From Gemmatimonadota bacterium (GTDB lineage Bacteria; Gemmatimonadota; Gemmatimonadetes; JACCXV01), in contig JACCXV010000431.1 in the NCBI GenBank assembly GCA_013696835.1, positions 1 through 6,564 of the forward strand: a DNA stretch of 6,564 bases, read 5' to 3'. The translations under genes were made by a program, and so were the position numbers. This document shows positions 1-6,564 of this stretch, in pieces. Every line of letters begins with the position of its first letter. Within the stretch, counting starts at the first letter, position 1. Below the pieces are notes generated by a model, which was not told the origin of the DNA, did no database searches, and was given only the letters and a program-made list of their open reading frames with translations.

Positions 1-237
1 GGCCCCTGCTGTCGTGCGTGACATTCCTGCGGGTCGTTTTCTCACCGGCGATGCTCCACGCTAACGAGCGGCGAAGGTTGGCGTCGTGTAAGGGCGGGCG
101 GCTGCGAAATCCATGCTTCTTCCGCGAGTTGCCCCCACGGTCGGCGCTCGGGGCGCGCGCGGTCCGAGCCGCCGGCCCGAAGCTGCGGAGCGTGCAGGGT
201 ACATGCCACCAGGGTGGCCAGGCGTGAAGGGGCGCTT
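1..237. other. Non-coding or unassigned leader region
   Basis: I see no convincing gene here. A GTG-started open frame (18-227, 69 codons) exists on the + strand, but it matches no family I know, contains several rare-looking codons (TTA-free but with GTT, TGT, AAT, CGA and similar) and has a lower G+C share at third positions (about 80%) than the genes downstream. I found no tRNA, rRNA, tmRNA or SRP-RNA signature on either strand. The stretch contains one short perfect inverted repeat (205-218) and leads into the promoter at 238. On the minus strand at the extreme left, a GTG (45-43) preceded by GGAG (57-54) could begin a divergent gene leaving the window, but only 15 codons are visible. Confidence 0.5.
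205..218. repeat. Short perfect inverted repeat upstream of the operon promoter
   Basis: GCCACC-AG-GGTGGC is a perfect 6-bp dyad with a 2-nt centre. It lies about 20 bp upstream of the -35 box at 238. It could be an operator half-site pair or the foot of an upstream transcript's hairpin. No T-run follows it, so it is not a canonical intrinsic terminator. In GC-rich DNA a dyad this short may be chance. Confidence 0.3.
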
Positions 238-267
238 TTGACTTGAGCCGCGCGCGCCGTCTATGTT
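238..267 (+). promoter_or_regulatory. Sigma-70-type promoter for the protease-trpS-scpAB-rluB operon
   Basis: The -35 box TTGACT (238-243, 5 of 6 matches to TTGACA) is followed by an 18-bp spacer and the -10 box TATGTT (262-267, 4 of 6, keeping the conserved TA...T). Transcription would begin near 273-275, leaving a leader of about 60 nt before the TTG start at 333. This is an AT-richer island in very GC-rich DNA, which makes a chance match less likely. It also argues against the upstream TTG at 243 as the start codon of the first gene, because that codon lies within or beside the -35 box and would not be transcribed. The call rests on sequence matching alone. Confidence 0.6.
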
Positions 268-275
268 TGCGCCGC

Positions 276-285
276 CCGCCGGCGG
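276..285. repeat. 10-bp perfect palindrome at the predicted transcription start
   Basis: CCGCCGGCGG reads the same on both strands. It sits just downstream of the -10 box, at about +2 to +11. The surrounding GCCGCC (271-276) and GGCGGC (281-286) can also pair as a 6-bp stem with a 4-nt loop. A repressor operator or a 5'-end hairpin is possible, but chance is likely in sequence of this composition. Confidence 0.25.
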
Positions 286-332
286 CCCCCTACGCGCGGG
301 CCGGGCGCCCTCTCACCGGACCCGGCCGCCCC

Positions 333-976
333 TTGGAAAACGCAGAGCGGATCCTCTACATCGTGCCCATCCTGCTCTTCTCGGTGGTGGTGCACGAGTA
401 CGCTCACGGCTACGTCGCAAACCGATGGGGCGACCCCACCGCCGCCTTCATGGGGCGCCTCACGCTGAACCCCCTTCCGCACATCGACCCCATCGGGAGC
501 GTGCTCGTTCCCGCCGTCCTGCTGCTCGGCGGGAGCTTCATCTTCGGCTGGGCCAAGCCGGTACCCGTGAACCCCGACAACTACCGCAATCGGCGCTGGG
601 GCGACGTCACGGTGTCGCTCGCGGGCCCCGCCAGCAACCTTCTGCTGGCCCTGCTCTTCACGGTCCTCTGGATCGTGTCGCTGCGCCTGATCGGGTACGA
701 TCCGGCGCTGGAGCAGGTGTTCCGCACGGCGATGATCCTGAACCTCATCCTGGCGTTCTTCAACCTTCTTCCGATTCCGCCTCTCGATGGATCGCACGTG
801 CTGGCGAACTTCCTGCCTCGACCGCTCGCATACCGCTACCTGTCGCTGGCCCGTTATGGCTTCCTCATCCTGATGCTGCTGCTCGTCCTCGAGCCCTTCC
901 GGCGCATCCTGCAGCTGGTGTACGTGCCCGTGGGAATCGTCGCCGGATTCCTGCAGGCTCTCGTGGCTGCAGCGGG

Positions 977-980
<4 letters not shown>
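333..980 (+). CDS. Site-2 protease family (M50) intramembrane zinc metalloprotease
   Basis: This is a small polytopic membrane protein of 215 residues, of the minimal bacterial M50/S2P type (YwhC-like, no PDZ domain). It is predicted to cut transmembrane segments inside the bilayer; its substrate is unknown. Counting from TTG 333, the zinc site HEYAH is at residues 21-25 with Glu22 as the catalytic base. GRLTLNPLPHIDPIG is at 41-55. The third metal ligand is Asp152 in NLLPIPPLDGS (144-154). Hydrophobic segments lie near 7-20, 56-73, 93-120, 133-148 and 170-212. The reading frame stays open back to a TTG at 243, but I prefer TTG 333: MENAERILYIVPILL-HEYAH matches the usual start of the family, and the extra residues upstream are Arg/Pro-rich and precede the predicted promoter's transcription start. 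The ribosome-binding site before 333 is weak. It is the first gene of the operon, and its stop overlaps the trpS start in GTGA. Confidence 0.9.
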
Positions 981-2037
<1,057 letters not shown>

Positions 2038-2041
<4 letters not shown>

Positions 2042-2922
2042 CGGCGGGTTCATGGCACCCGCGGGAGGGCGCCGCCGCGGAGGGCTACGGCGTGCGCATC
2101 GACGACGTCAACTTCGAGGGTCCTCTCGACCTCCTCCTGTACCTCATCCGCAAGAACGAGATCGACATCGGCGACATCCCAATCGCGCGCATCACCGAGC
2201 AGTTCCTCGCCTGCCTGGACCGCATCTCGGCCGCCGACCTCGAGGCCGCCGGCGACTTCCTGCTGATGGCCGCGACGCTCATGCGGATCAAGGCCCAGAT
2301 GCTGCTGCCGAGGCCGGACGGCCTGGACGAGGGCGATCTCGAGGATCCGCGCAGGGAGCTCGTGGCGCGCATCCTCGAGTATCAGCAGTTCAAGGAGATT
2401 GCGGAGCGGCTGCGCGACTGCGAGCGCGACGCACGGCGGCTGCATCCGCGCGGCGGGCCGAGCCCCCTGAGGGACGCCCCCCCCGAATCCGCCGAGCCGC
2501 TCCCGGAGCGGCGCGTCTCGCTCAAGGACCTGCTACGGGCGTTCGCGGCCGTCCTCGCCGCCCGCCCGGAGCGCGCGGTGCACCACGTGGAGGCCGTGCG
2601 CATCACGCTGGAGGAGCGACTTCAGCATGTGCGCCGGGTTCTCGCCGTGCGCGGGAGCCTGCCGTTCGGTGAGCTGTTTCCCCCGCAGGCTTCCCGGCTG
2701 GAGCTCGTCGTAACCCTGATCGCGCTGCTCGAGATGGTGCGCGCCCGCGAAGTGCGTCTGCGGCAGGAGGAGGCGTTCGGCGAGATCATGGTGTCCTCGC
2801 GAGAGCGCGCGGCGGGTGGGGAGGGCGGCCAGGAGGCGGCGGACGTGGCCGGGCATTTCATCGGGAACAATCCCGCGGACGGCTGGGCGCCTGCAGAGGA
2901 GGACGAATGGCTCTCGCCCTGA
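2038..2922 (+). CDS. scpA: Segregation and condensation protein A (kleisin ScpA)
   Basis: ScpA is the kleisin that bridges the heads of the SMC dimer and binds ScpB, forming the bacterial condensin for chromosome compaction and segregation. The N-terminal SMC-binding helical part is clear: NFEGPLDLLLYLIRKNEIDI from residue 25, then DIPIARITEQFL and ...FLLMAATLMRIKAQMLLP. A variable, Pro-rich linker (about 140-165) separates it from the C-terminal winged helix (FGELFPPQASRLELVVTLIALLEMV, roughly 210-255). An acidic, probably disordered tail of about 40 residues ends the protein. At 294 residues it is slightly long for the family. ATG 2038 overlaps the trpS stop by 4 nt. A GTG at 2092 has a better ribosome-binding site (GGAGGG, 2079-2084) and would begin VRIDDVNFEGPLD, closer to typical ScpA starts, so the true start is uncertain. 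The linker contains a run of eight C (2477-2484). Confidence 0.96.
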
Positions 2923-3584
2923 AGGCGATCGTGGAAGCGCTCCTCTTTGCCTCCGACGAGCCCCTGCCGTTGCACAGGCTCGCGGCGGTCCTCGAGGAGA
3001 GCTCGCCGGACGAGCTGCTGTCGGCAATCCGGGAGCTCAACGCCGGGTACGCGGCCGCGGGAGCCGCGCTCGAAGCGCGAGAGATCGGGGGCGGCTGGCA
3101 GCTCCTCACGCGGCCCGAGCTCGACCCCTGGATCGTGCGGCTGGCGGCGAGGCCGCCACGGGCCCGGCTCTCGCAGCCTGCCCTCGAGACGCTCGCGATC
3201 GTCGCGTACAAGCAGCCCGTGAACCGGATCGAGCTGGAGGAGATCCGCGGCGTCAACGTGGAGGGCGTGCTGCGCACGCTGATCGAGCGCGATCTCGTCA
3301 CCGTCGTGGGCCGCGACGAGGGTCTGGGGCGCCCGCTCCTGTACGGCACCACGCCGGCGTTCCTCGCGTACTTCGGCCTGACCGGAATCAATGACCTGCC
3401 GCGCCTGGACGAGCTCGAGGTCTTCCTGGCAGAGCGTGACACCGGCACTGCGGCACCTCCGGCGCTAGCCGTGCCCGGGGCGGCCCGGGATGCCGGGGGC
3501 CCGCCGGATGAGTTCCTCCATCAGGAGGGCCCACGTCCACACGAGGACCCCCTGCAGGAGGCATCCGGCCGTGGGGACGGCTGA
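2907..3584 (+). CDS. scpB: Segregation and condensation protein B (ScpB)
   Basis: ScpB dimerises, binds the middle of ScpA, and is the third part of the SMC-ScpAB condensin. The protein has 225 residues with the usual two winged-helix domains. The first spans about 1-80 (start ALKAIVEALLFASDEPLPL). The second spans about 85-165 and holds the family hallmarks LSQPALETLAIVAYKQP (88-104), EEIRGVN (111-117), GRPLLYGTT (141-149) and FLAYFGL. After DLPRLDELEVFL comes a Gly/Pro/Ala-rich tail of about 50 residues with no recognisable fold; such tails vary widely in the family. ATG 2907 has a strong AGGAGG at 2897-2902. It starts 16 nt before scpA ends, so the two partners are probably made in a coupled way. 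The 3' end overlaps the next gene by 14 nt. Confidence 0.96.
   Translation: MALALKAIVEALLFASDEPLPLHRLAAVLEESSPDELLSAIRELNAGYAAAGAALEAREIGGGWQLLTRPELDPWIVRLAARPPRARLSQPALETLAIVAYKQPVNRIELEEIRGVNVEGVLRTLIERDLVTVVGRDEGLGRPLLYGTTPAFLAYFGLTGINDLPRLDELEVFLAERDTGTAAPPALAVPGAARDAGGPPDEFLHQEGPRPHEDPLQEASGRGDG
3556..3561 (+). promoter_or_regulatory. Ribosome-binding site that fixes the start of the pseudouridine synthase
   Basis: A full AGGAGG lies inside the 3' end of scpB, 9 nt before GTG 3571. The longer open frame reaches back to an ATG at 3490, but that would add an unconserved Arg/His-rich leader. The ribosome-binding site and the position of the S4 domain both favour GTG 3571. Confidence 0.75.
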
Positions 3585-4335
3585 GGGCGACGGCGAGGGG
3601 ACGCGGCTCCAGAAGGTCCTCGCGCGCGCCGGAATCGCTTCTCGCAGGCGAAGCGAGGAGCTCATCCGCGACGGAAAGGTGCGGGTGAACGGCGTGCTGG
3701 TGACGGGGATGGGCCTGCGGATCGACCCGACGCGCGACCGTGTCACGGTCGACGGGAAGCGCCTCGAGCCCGGCGCCGCGGCGGAGCGTCACGTGCTGCT
3801 CAACAAGCCCCGCGGAGCCATCACCACCCGCAGCGATCCTCGCGGGCGGAAGACGGTCTACGATCTGCTCGACGCGACGGGGCCGCCGCTCATCTACGTC
3901 GGGCGCCTCGACCGCGACGCCGAGGGCCTGCTGCTCTTCACGAGCGATGGAGAGCTGGCGCATCGGCTCACGCACCCGAGCTACGGCGTGGCCCGGGAGT
4001 ACCATGTGTGGGTGGACGGGCGGCTGGACGAGGTGCGCGTGCGGAAGGCCGCCGTTGGCGGAATGGAGCTCGAGGACGGGCGCACGGCGCCGTTCGAGCT
4101 CGCCGGTGGCGGGGGAGAGTGGAGCATCGTGCTGCGGGAGGGCAGGACGCACGAGGTGAAGCGCATCTTCGCGGCCGTGGGCGGGACGGTCGTGCGACTC
4201 CGCCGGGTCCGGCTGGGGGGCCTCCTCCTAGGGGATCTGCGGACCGGACGCGCCCGCGACCTGACGCCGGCGGAGGTGCGCTCCCTGCGGAGGGCGGTGG
4301 GTCTCGGACGGCGGGGTCGTACCGCTGGCCTTTGA
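3571..4335 (+). CDS. rluB: Pseudouridine synthase, RsuA/RluB/E/F family (probable 23S rRNA RluB)
   Basis: This enzyme isomerises one uridine to pseudouridine in ribosomal RNA. RluB modifies the peptidyl-transferase region of 23S rRNA (U2605 in E. coli). From GTG 3571 it has 254 residues. The N-terminal S4 RNA-binding domain (about 11-70) contains RLQKVLARAGIASRR and the VRVNG turn. The catalytic domain starts at HVLLNKPRG. The catalytic aspartate is Asp114 in GRLDRDAEGLLLFTSDG (111-127). The late conserved motif reads REGRTHEVKRIF (around 189-200), where Asn is more usual than Thr193. Position after scpA-scpB is a common place for rluB (B. subtilis rluB is also near scpAB), which favours RluB over RsuA, RluE or RluF. 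The motifs alone cannot settle the target uridine. The stop codon lies inside the -35 box of the next promoter. Confidence 0.92.
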   Translation: MGTAEGDGEGTRLQKVLARAGIASRRRSEELIRDGKVRVNGVLVTGMGLRIDPTRDRVTVDGKRLEPGAAAERHVLLNKPRGAITTRSDPRGRKTVYDLLDATGPPLIYVGRLDRDAEGLLLFTSDGELAHRLTHPSYGVAREYHVWVDGRLDEVRVRKAAVGGMELEDGRTAPFELAGGGGEWSIVLREGRTHEVKRIFAAVGGTVVRLRRVRLGGLLLGDLRTGRARDLTPAEVRSLRRAVGLGRRGRTAGL

Positions 4336-4361
4336 CAAGCGGGTCAGGCGCTCCGTACACT
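4332..4361 (+). promoter_or_regulatory. Sigma-70-type promoter for the diguanylate cyclase gene, overlapping the rluB stop
   Basis: A perfect -35 box TTGACA (4332-4337) is followed by an 18-bp spacer and the -10 box TACACT (4356-4361, 4 of 6 matches, keeping TA...T). The rluB stop codon TGA (4333-4335) lies within the -35 box. Transcription would start near 4367-4369, giving a leader of about 58 nt. The layout matches the promoter at 238-267: TTTTGAC/TTTGAC context, the same 18-bp spacer, and an AT-richer patch in GC-rich DNA. It separates the signalling genes from the housekeeping operon. No terminator hairpin with a T-run is visible between the two units, so some read-through is likely. Confidence 0.7.
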
Positions 4362-4406
4362 AGCCGGCCAGAAAGCGCAGCGCCGAGGGGGAAGGGCCGG
4401 GGGACG

Positions 4407-4422
4407 CCTCTTTCCGGAGAGG
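4407..4422 (+). promoter_or_regulatory. Leader hairpin covering the ribosome-binding site of the cyclase gene
   Basis: CCTCT (4407-4411) can pair with AGAGG (4418-4422) across a 6-nt loop (TTCCGG). The right arm and the end of the loop are the Shine-Dalgarno region GGAGAGGG (4416-4423), 2-3 nt before ATG 4426. Pairing would hide the ribosome-binding site, so translation could be tuned by RNA folding, an RNA-binding protein or temperature. A 5-bp stem is only moderately stable, so regulation is a hypothesis. Confidence 0.35.
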
Positions 4423-4425
4423 GCC

Positions 4426-6039
4426 ATGGACTCCAGAGCCTCAGCCTCGCCGCCGGCGCCCGCACCACGCCTTCCCGACGCCTCGGGAGCGGACCGCTCG
4501 CTCGATCGACAGGTCTTCTACCTGCACGCGATCGCGCAGATCGGCCGTACGCTCGCGACCGTTGCCCGGCTCGAGCAGCTCCTGCCGCAGATCGCCGACT
4601 ACTTCACCGAGCTCGCGGGCGTGGCATGGACCTGCGTCTACATTCGCGAGCCCGCCCTCGACAGGTACCGTCTCCGCGAGAGCAAGTTCGTGATCCCGGA
4701 GGATGGCTGGAGCCCGCCGGCGACTGTGCAGGAGGAGGAGCTCGCAGAGCTCTGGCGGTCGCGCCAGCCCCTGCCGCGCCGCGCCGCGGCACCCTTCGGT
4801 GACGGAAGCACAACGCGCTGGTTCCTGCCACTGTTCACCGAGGGGTCGCCGACGGGTTTCCTGCTGTTCGGTGAGAAGGTCCTGGGCGGAGAGATTCCGT
4901 CAGACGAGCGCGAGTTCCTGCATACCCTTGCCACGCAGGCGGCTCTCGCGCTGCGCCACGTCTCGATGCTGGACGACACGGCACGGCTGGTGGAGGAGCT
5001 CGAGGTGCTGAAGGAGGTCTCCGGCCTCTTCACGCGCAGCAGCGAAACATTCGCAGGCAGCCTGCAGGCCATGCAGTCCCGGCTGAAGCCCTACCTCGGG
5101 CTGGAGGACGGCATGCTCGTTCCGCTGCACGCCGACGTCGAGCACGTTGCGTTCGGCCTGGCAGCGGTCGACGCCGACGAGCTCGATCGCACGCGTCGCT
5201 GGGCTGCGCTGCTGCTGGCGGAGAGCGAGCGCGGAGCGCCACTGCAGCGCGGCGAGGTCGTGATCCTCCAGGGCATCGACGTCGAGAGCAGCTTCCCCGC
5301 CGAGTTTCGGCCCCCTCGGATGGCCGGGCGCTCCCTCGCGCTGGTGCCGGTCTTCTATGACGATCGACTGGCCGCCGTCGTTCTCCTGCGCGCGGGCGGC
5401 GACGCGCTGCTGCGCAGCTACCGTCGGCTGCTCCAGAACCTGTCTCCCACCATCTCGTCGGCTCTCCAGAAGGCCTGCGACCACGTAAAGCTCGAGCGTC
5501 TCGCGACCACCGACGGGTTGACGGGACTCTACAACCACCGCTTTTTCCACGACAAGCTGCAGCAGGAGTACCTGCGGGCCTACCGGCTGCGAGAGCGTCT
5601 GGCCCTGCTGTTTCTGGACGTGGACCATTTCAAGAGCGTGAACGACGCATTCGGTCACGTCTTTGGCGACCAGGTCCTCGCGCAGGCGGCCGAGGTGCTC
5701 CGGGCGACGGTTCGCGAGATAGACATCGTGGCGCGGTATGGAGGCGAGGAGTTCGCCGTGATCCTGCCGCAGGCCGGGTGCGAGGAGGCGACCGCCGTCG
5801 GTGAGCGTGTCAGGGCTGCCGTGGAGCAGGTGCTCCCGCTGCGGCTGGAACGCCGCGTCCAGCGCATCACGGTGAGCGTCGGCGTCGCGGCGTATCCGGA
5901 GACGGCTGCCACGAAGGAAAGGCTGGTAGAGGCCGCGGACCGCGGTCTCTACGAGGCCAAGCGTGCCGGACGGAACCGGGTCATGGTCGCTTCCGCGGAG
6001 CCGGCGGACGATCCGCGCCGGAGCGACACCGACGCGTGA
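4426..6039 (+). CDS. Diguanylate cyclase with two N-terminal GAF-like domains (GGDEF protein)
   Basis: This 537-residue protein should condense two GTP to cyclic di-GMP. It has no signal peptide or membrane segment, so it is probably cytoplasmic. After a Pro/Ala/Ser-rich start (1-25) comes a GAF-like sensor (about 27-181), a short probable coiled-coil linker (183-205, LVEELEVLKEVSGLF) and a second, more divergent GAF-like region (about 195-345). The GGDEF domain (about 355-521) opens with TTDGLTGLYNHRFF (Asp363). It has metal-binding aspartates in FLDVDHFKSVND (Asp398, Asp400), FGHVFGD, and the active-site loop GGEEF at 439-443. Arg430 and Asp433 form an RxxD inhibitory site exactly five residues before GGEEF, so product feedback is expected. 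No EAL or HD-GYP domain is present, and the ligand of the GAF regions is unknown. ATG 4426 has GGAGAGGG just upstream and its own promoter. A zinc-ribbon gene follows after 25 nt. Confidence 0.93.
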   Translation: MDSRASASPPAPAPRLPDASGADRSLDRQVFYLHAIAQIGRTLATVARLEQLLPQIADYFTELAGVAWTCVYIREPALDRYRLRESKFVIPEDGWSPPATVQEEELAELWRSRQPLPRRAAAPFGDGSTTRWFLPLFTEGSPTGFLLFGEKVLGGEIPSDEREFLHTLATQAALALRHVSMLDDTARLVEELEVLKEVSGLFTRSSETFAGSLQAMQSRLKPYLGLEDGMLVPLHADVEHVAFGLAAVDADELDRTRRWAALLLAESERGAPLQRGEVVILQGIDVESSFPAEFRPPRMAGRSLALVPVFYDDRLAAVVLLRAGGDALLRSYRRLLQNLSPTISSALQKACDHVKLERLATTDGLTGLYNHRFFHDKLQQEYLRAYRLRERLALLFLDVDHFKSVNDAFGHVFGDQVLAQAAEVLRATVREIDIVARYGGEEFAVILPQAGCEEATAVGERVRAAVEQVLPLRLERRVQRITVSVGVAAYPETAATKERLVEAADRGLYEAKRAGRNRVMVASAEPADDPRRSDTDA

Positions 6040-6050
6040 ACGCCGAGTGG

Positions 6051-6055
6051 GGAGG
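6051..6055 (+). promoter_or_regulatory. Ribosome-binding site that decides the zinc-ribbon gene start
   Basis: GGAGG (within GGGGAGG) abuts an ATG at 6056 directly, leaving no room for initiation there. It stands 9 nt before the in-frame ATG at 6065, the normal distance. The start is therefore set at 6065. Confidence 0.7.
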
Positions 6056-6064
6056 ATGAGCGCG

Positions 6065-6564
6065 ATGCGGATGGCCTGTCCCCGGTGCGACGAGAGCTAC
6101 GCTCTGGACCCCGCCAAGATGCGCGCGCGAGCCGTGCGAACCGCGTGCCTGTCCTGCGGGGAACGGCTCCTGCTGCGGGTCGTGGATGGGGCACTCCCTG
6201 TGGGAACCTCCGCTTCGATCGGCGGAACGACGGGAGACGAGGGCGTCCCCTTCTGGAGCGAACCGCGGCCGACTGACGATGCCCTCCCGAACGTGCGAGG
6301 ACCGTCGGCGCCGGTCACGGGCGAGCCGCAGCAGGCGCTGCTCCAAACCCCCCATGACCAACCGGTCCGGCCGCTTCACGAGGAACCGCCGCGGCCCGCC
6401 GCCTCTGCTCCGACCGCGGCCGTCTCGACGCGGCCTGCAGCCCCTTCGTGGCCGCCCCTGCCCCCCGCGCCCGTGGAAGGGAGTGGGGCGACCAGCCTTT
6501 CCCGAGCCGTCGCCCGTGCGGGGGGCGCGGCCGCGCCCCCTGCGGGCACCCTGGCCGAGTCGGC
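6065..6564 (+). CDS. Zinc-ribbon (MJ0042-like) protein with Pro/Ala-rich tail, 3' end cut off
   Basis: The frame is open from ATG 6065 to the window edge, giving 166 complete codons with no stop. The N-terminus is a compact four-cysteine zinc ribbon: Cys5 and Cys8 in ACPRCDESY, then Cys28 and Cys31 in ACLSCGERL, i.e. CxxC-x19-CxxC. This resembles the MJ0042-type or zinc_ribbon_5 domain often found at the start of proteins in Deltaproteobacteria. From about residue 45 the sequence is low in complexity and rich in Pro, Ala, Gly and Ser, with a few acidic stretches, and is probably a disordered linker to a domain beyond the window. I do not recognise the full protein and assign no function. It sits 25 nt after the diguanylate cyclase stop with a good ribosome-binding site, so the two are likely cotranscribed. 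That may link it to signalling, but this is only inference. Confidence 0.75.
   Translation, partial: MRMACPRCDESYALDPAKMRARAVRTACLSCGERLLLRVVDGALPVGTSASIGGTTGDEGVPFWSEPRPTDDALPNVRGPSAPVTGEPQQALLQTPHDQPVRPLHEEPPRPAASAPTAAVSTRPAAPSWPPLPPAPVEGSGATSLSRAVARAGGAAAPPAGTLAES

Noticed and set aside
18..227. 69-codon + strand open frame beginning with GTG near the left edge
   Set aside because: No recognisable family, no clear ribosome-binding site visible before it, and third-position G+C lower than in the genuine genes. Open frames of this length are expected by chance in GC-rich DNA.
243..332. N-terminal extension of the M50 protease from TTG 243
   Set aside because: The added 30 residues are Arg/Pro-rich and unlike the family, and the codon overlaps the predicted -35 box, so it would lie upstream of the transcription start.
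263..976. Long upstream extension of the trpS reading frame through the protease gene
   Set aside because: It is the shadow frame of the protease coding sequence, with Arg/His/Pro-rich nonsense composition. TrpRS similarity begins only after 1078.
3490..3570. Earlier ATG start for the pseudouridine synthase
   Set aside because: It would add 27 unconserved residues and overlap scpB by 95 nt. GTG 3571 has a full AGGAGG at the right distance and puts the S4 domain close to the N-terminus.
4364..4400. CCGGCC (4364-4369) and GGCCGG (4395-4400) as a terminator or leader hairpin after rluB
   Set aside because: The loop is 25 nt, no T-run follows, and the left arm straddles the predicted transcription start so it would be only partly transcribed from the local promoter.
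4900..5658. 252-codon minus-strand open frame opposite the diguanylate cyclase
   Set aside because: It is a shadow of the cyclase gene on the opposite strand, with a Gln/Glu/His-rich pattern and no known motif.

Overview
The window is GC-rich (third codon positions almost all G or C) and densely packed. It looks like ordinary chromosomal DNA from a high-GC bacterium. The gene order M50 site-2 protease, trpS, scpA, scpB, RsuA/RluB-type pseudouridine synthase resembles clusters I recall from Deltaproteobacteria in the broad sense (Desulfobacterota/Myxococcota and relatives). An MJ0042-like zinc-ribbon protein with a long Pro/Ala-rich tail also fits that group. This placement is inference from synteny and composition, not from a search.

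Layout. Positions 1-332 hold no convincing gene. A good sigma-70-type promoter (TTGACT, 18 bp, TATGTT; 238-267) lies there and points rightward. A tightly overlapped five-gene operon follows on the + strand: M50 membrane protease (333-980), tryptophanyl-tRNA synthetase (977-2041), ScpA (2038-2922), ScpB (2907-3584) and a 23S rRNA pseudouridine synthase (3571-4335). Every junction overlaps, by 4, 4, 16 and 14 nt, so translation is probably coupled. A second sigma-70-type promoter (TTGACA, 18 bp, TACACT; 4332-4361) has its -35 box over the stop codon of the last operon gene. It should drive a second unit: a soluble GAF-GAF-GGDEF diguanylate cyclase (4426-6039) and, 25 nt later, a zinc-ribbon protein cut off by the window edge (6065 to beyond 6564).

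How the genes work together. The first unit is housekeeping: membrane proteolysis, tRNA charging, the ScpAB subunits of the SMC condensin for chromosome segregation, and rRNA modification. The second unit is signalling. The cyclase keeps all catalytic motifs and an RxxD inhibitory site, so it should make c-di-GMP and be product-inhibited. No mobile element, CRISPR array, tRNA, rRNA, phage gene or defence system is visible, and I found no clearly new system. The points most worth a second look are the two matching promoters (one embedded in a stop codon), a small hairpin that covers the ribosome-binding site of the cyclase gene, the unavoidable N-terminal extension of TrpRS, and the unidentified zinc-ribbon protein.
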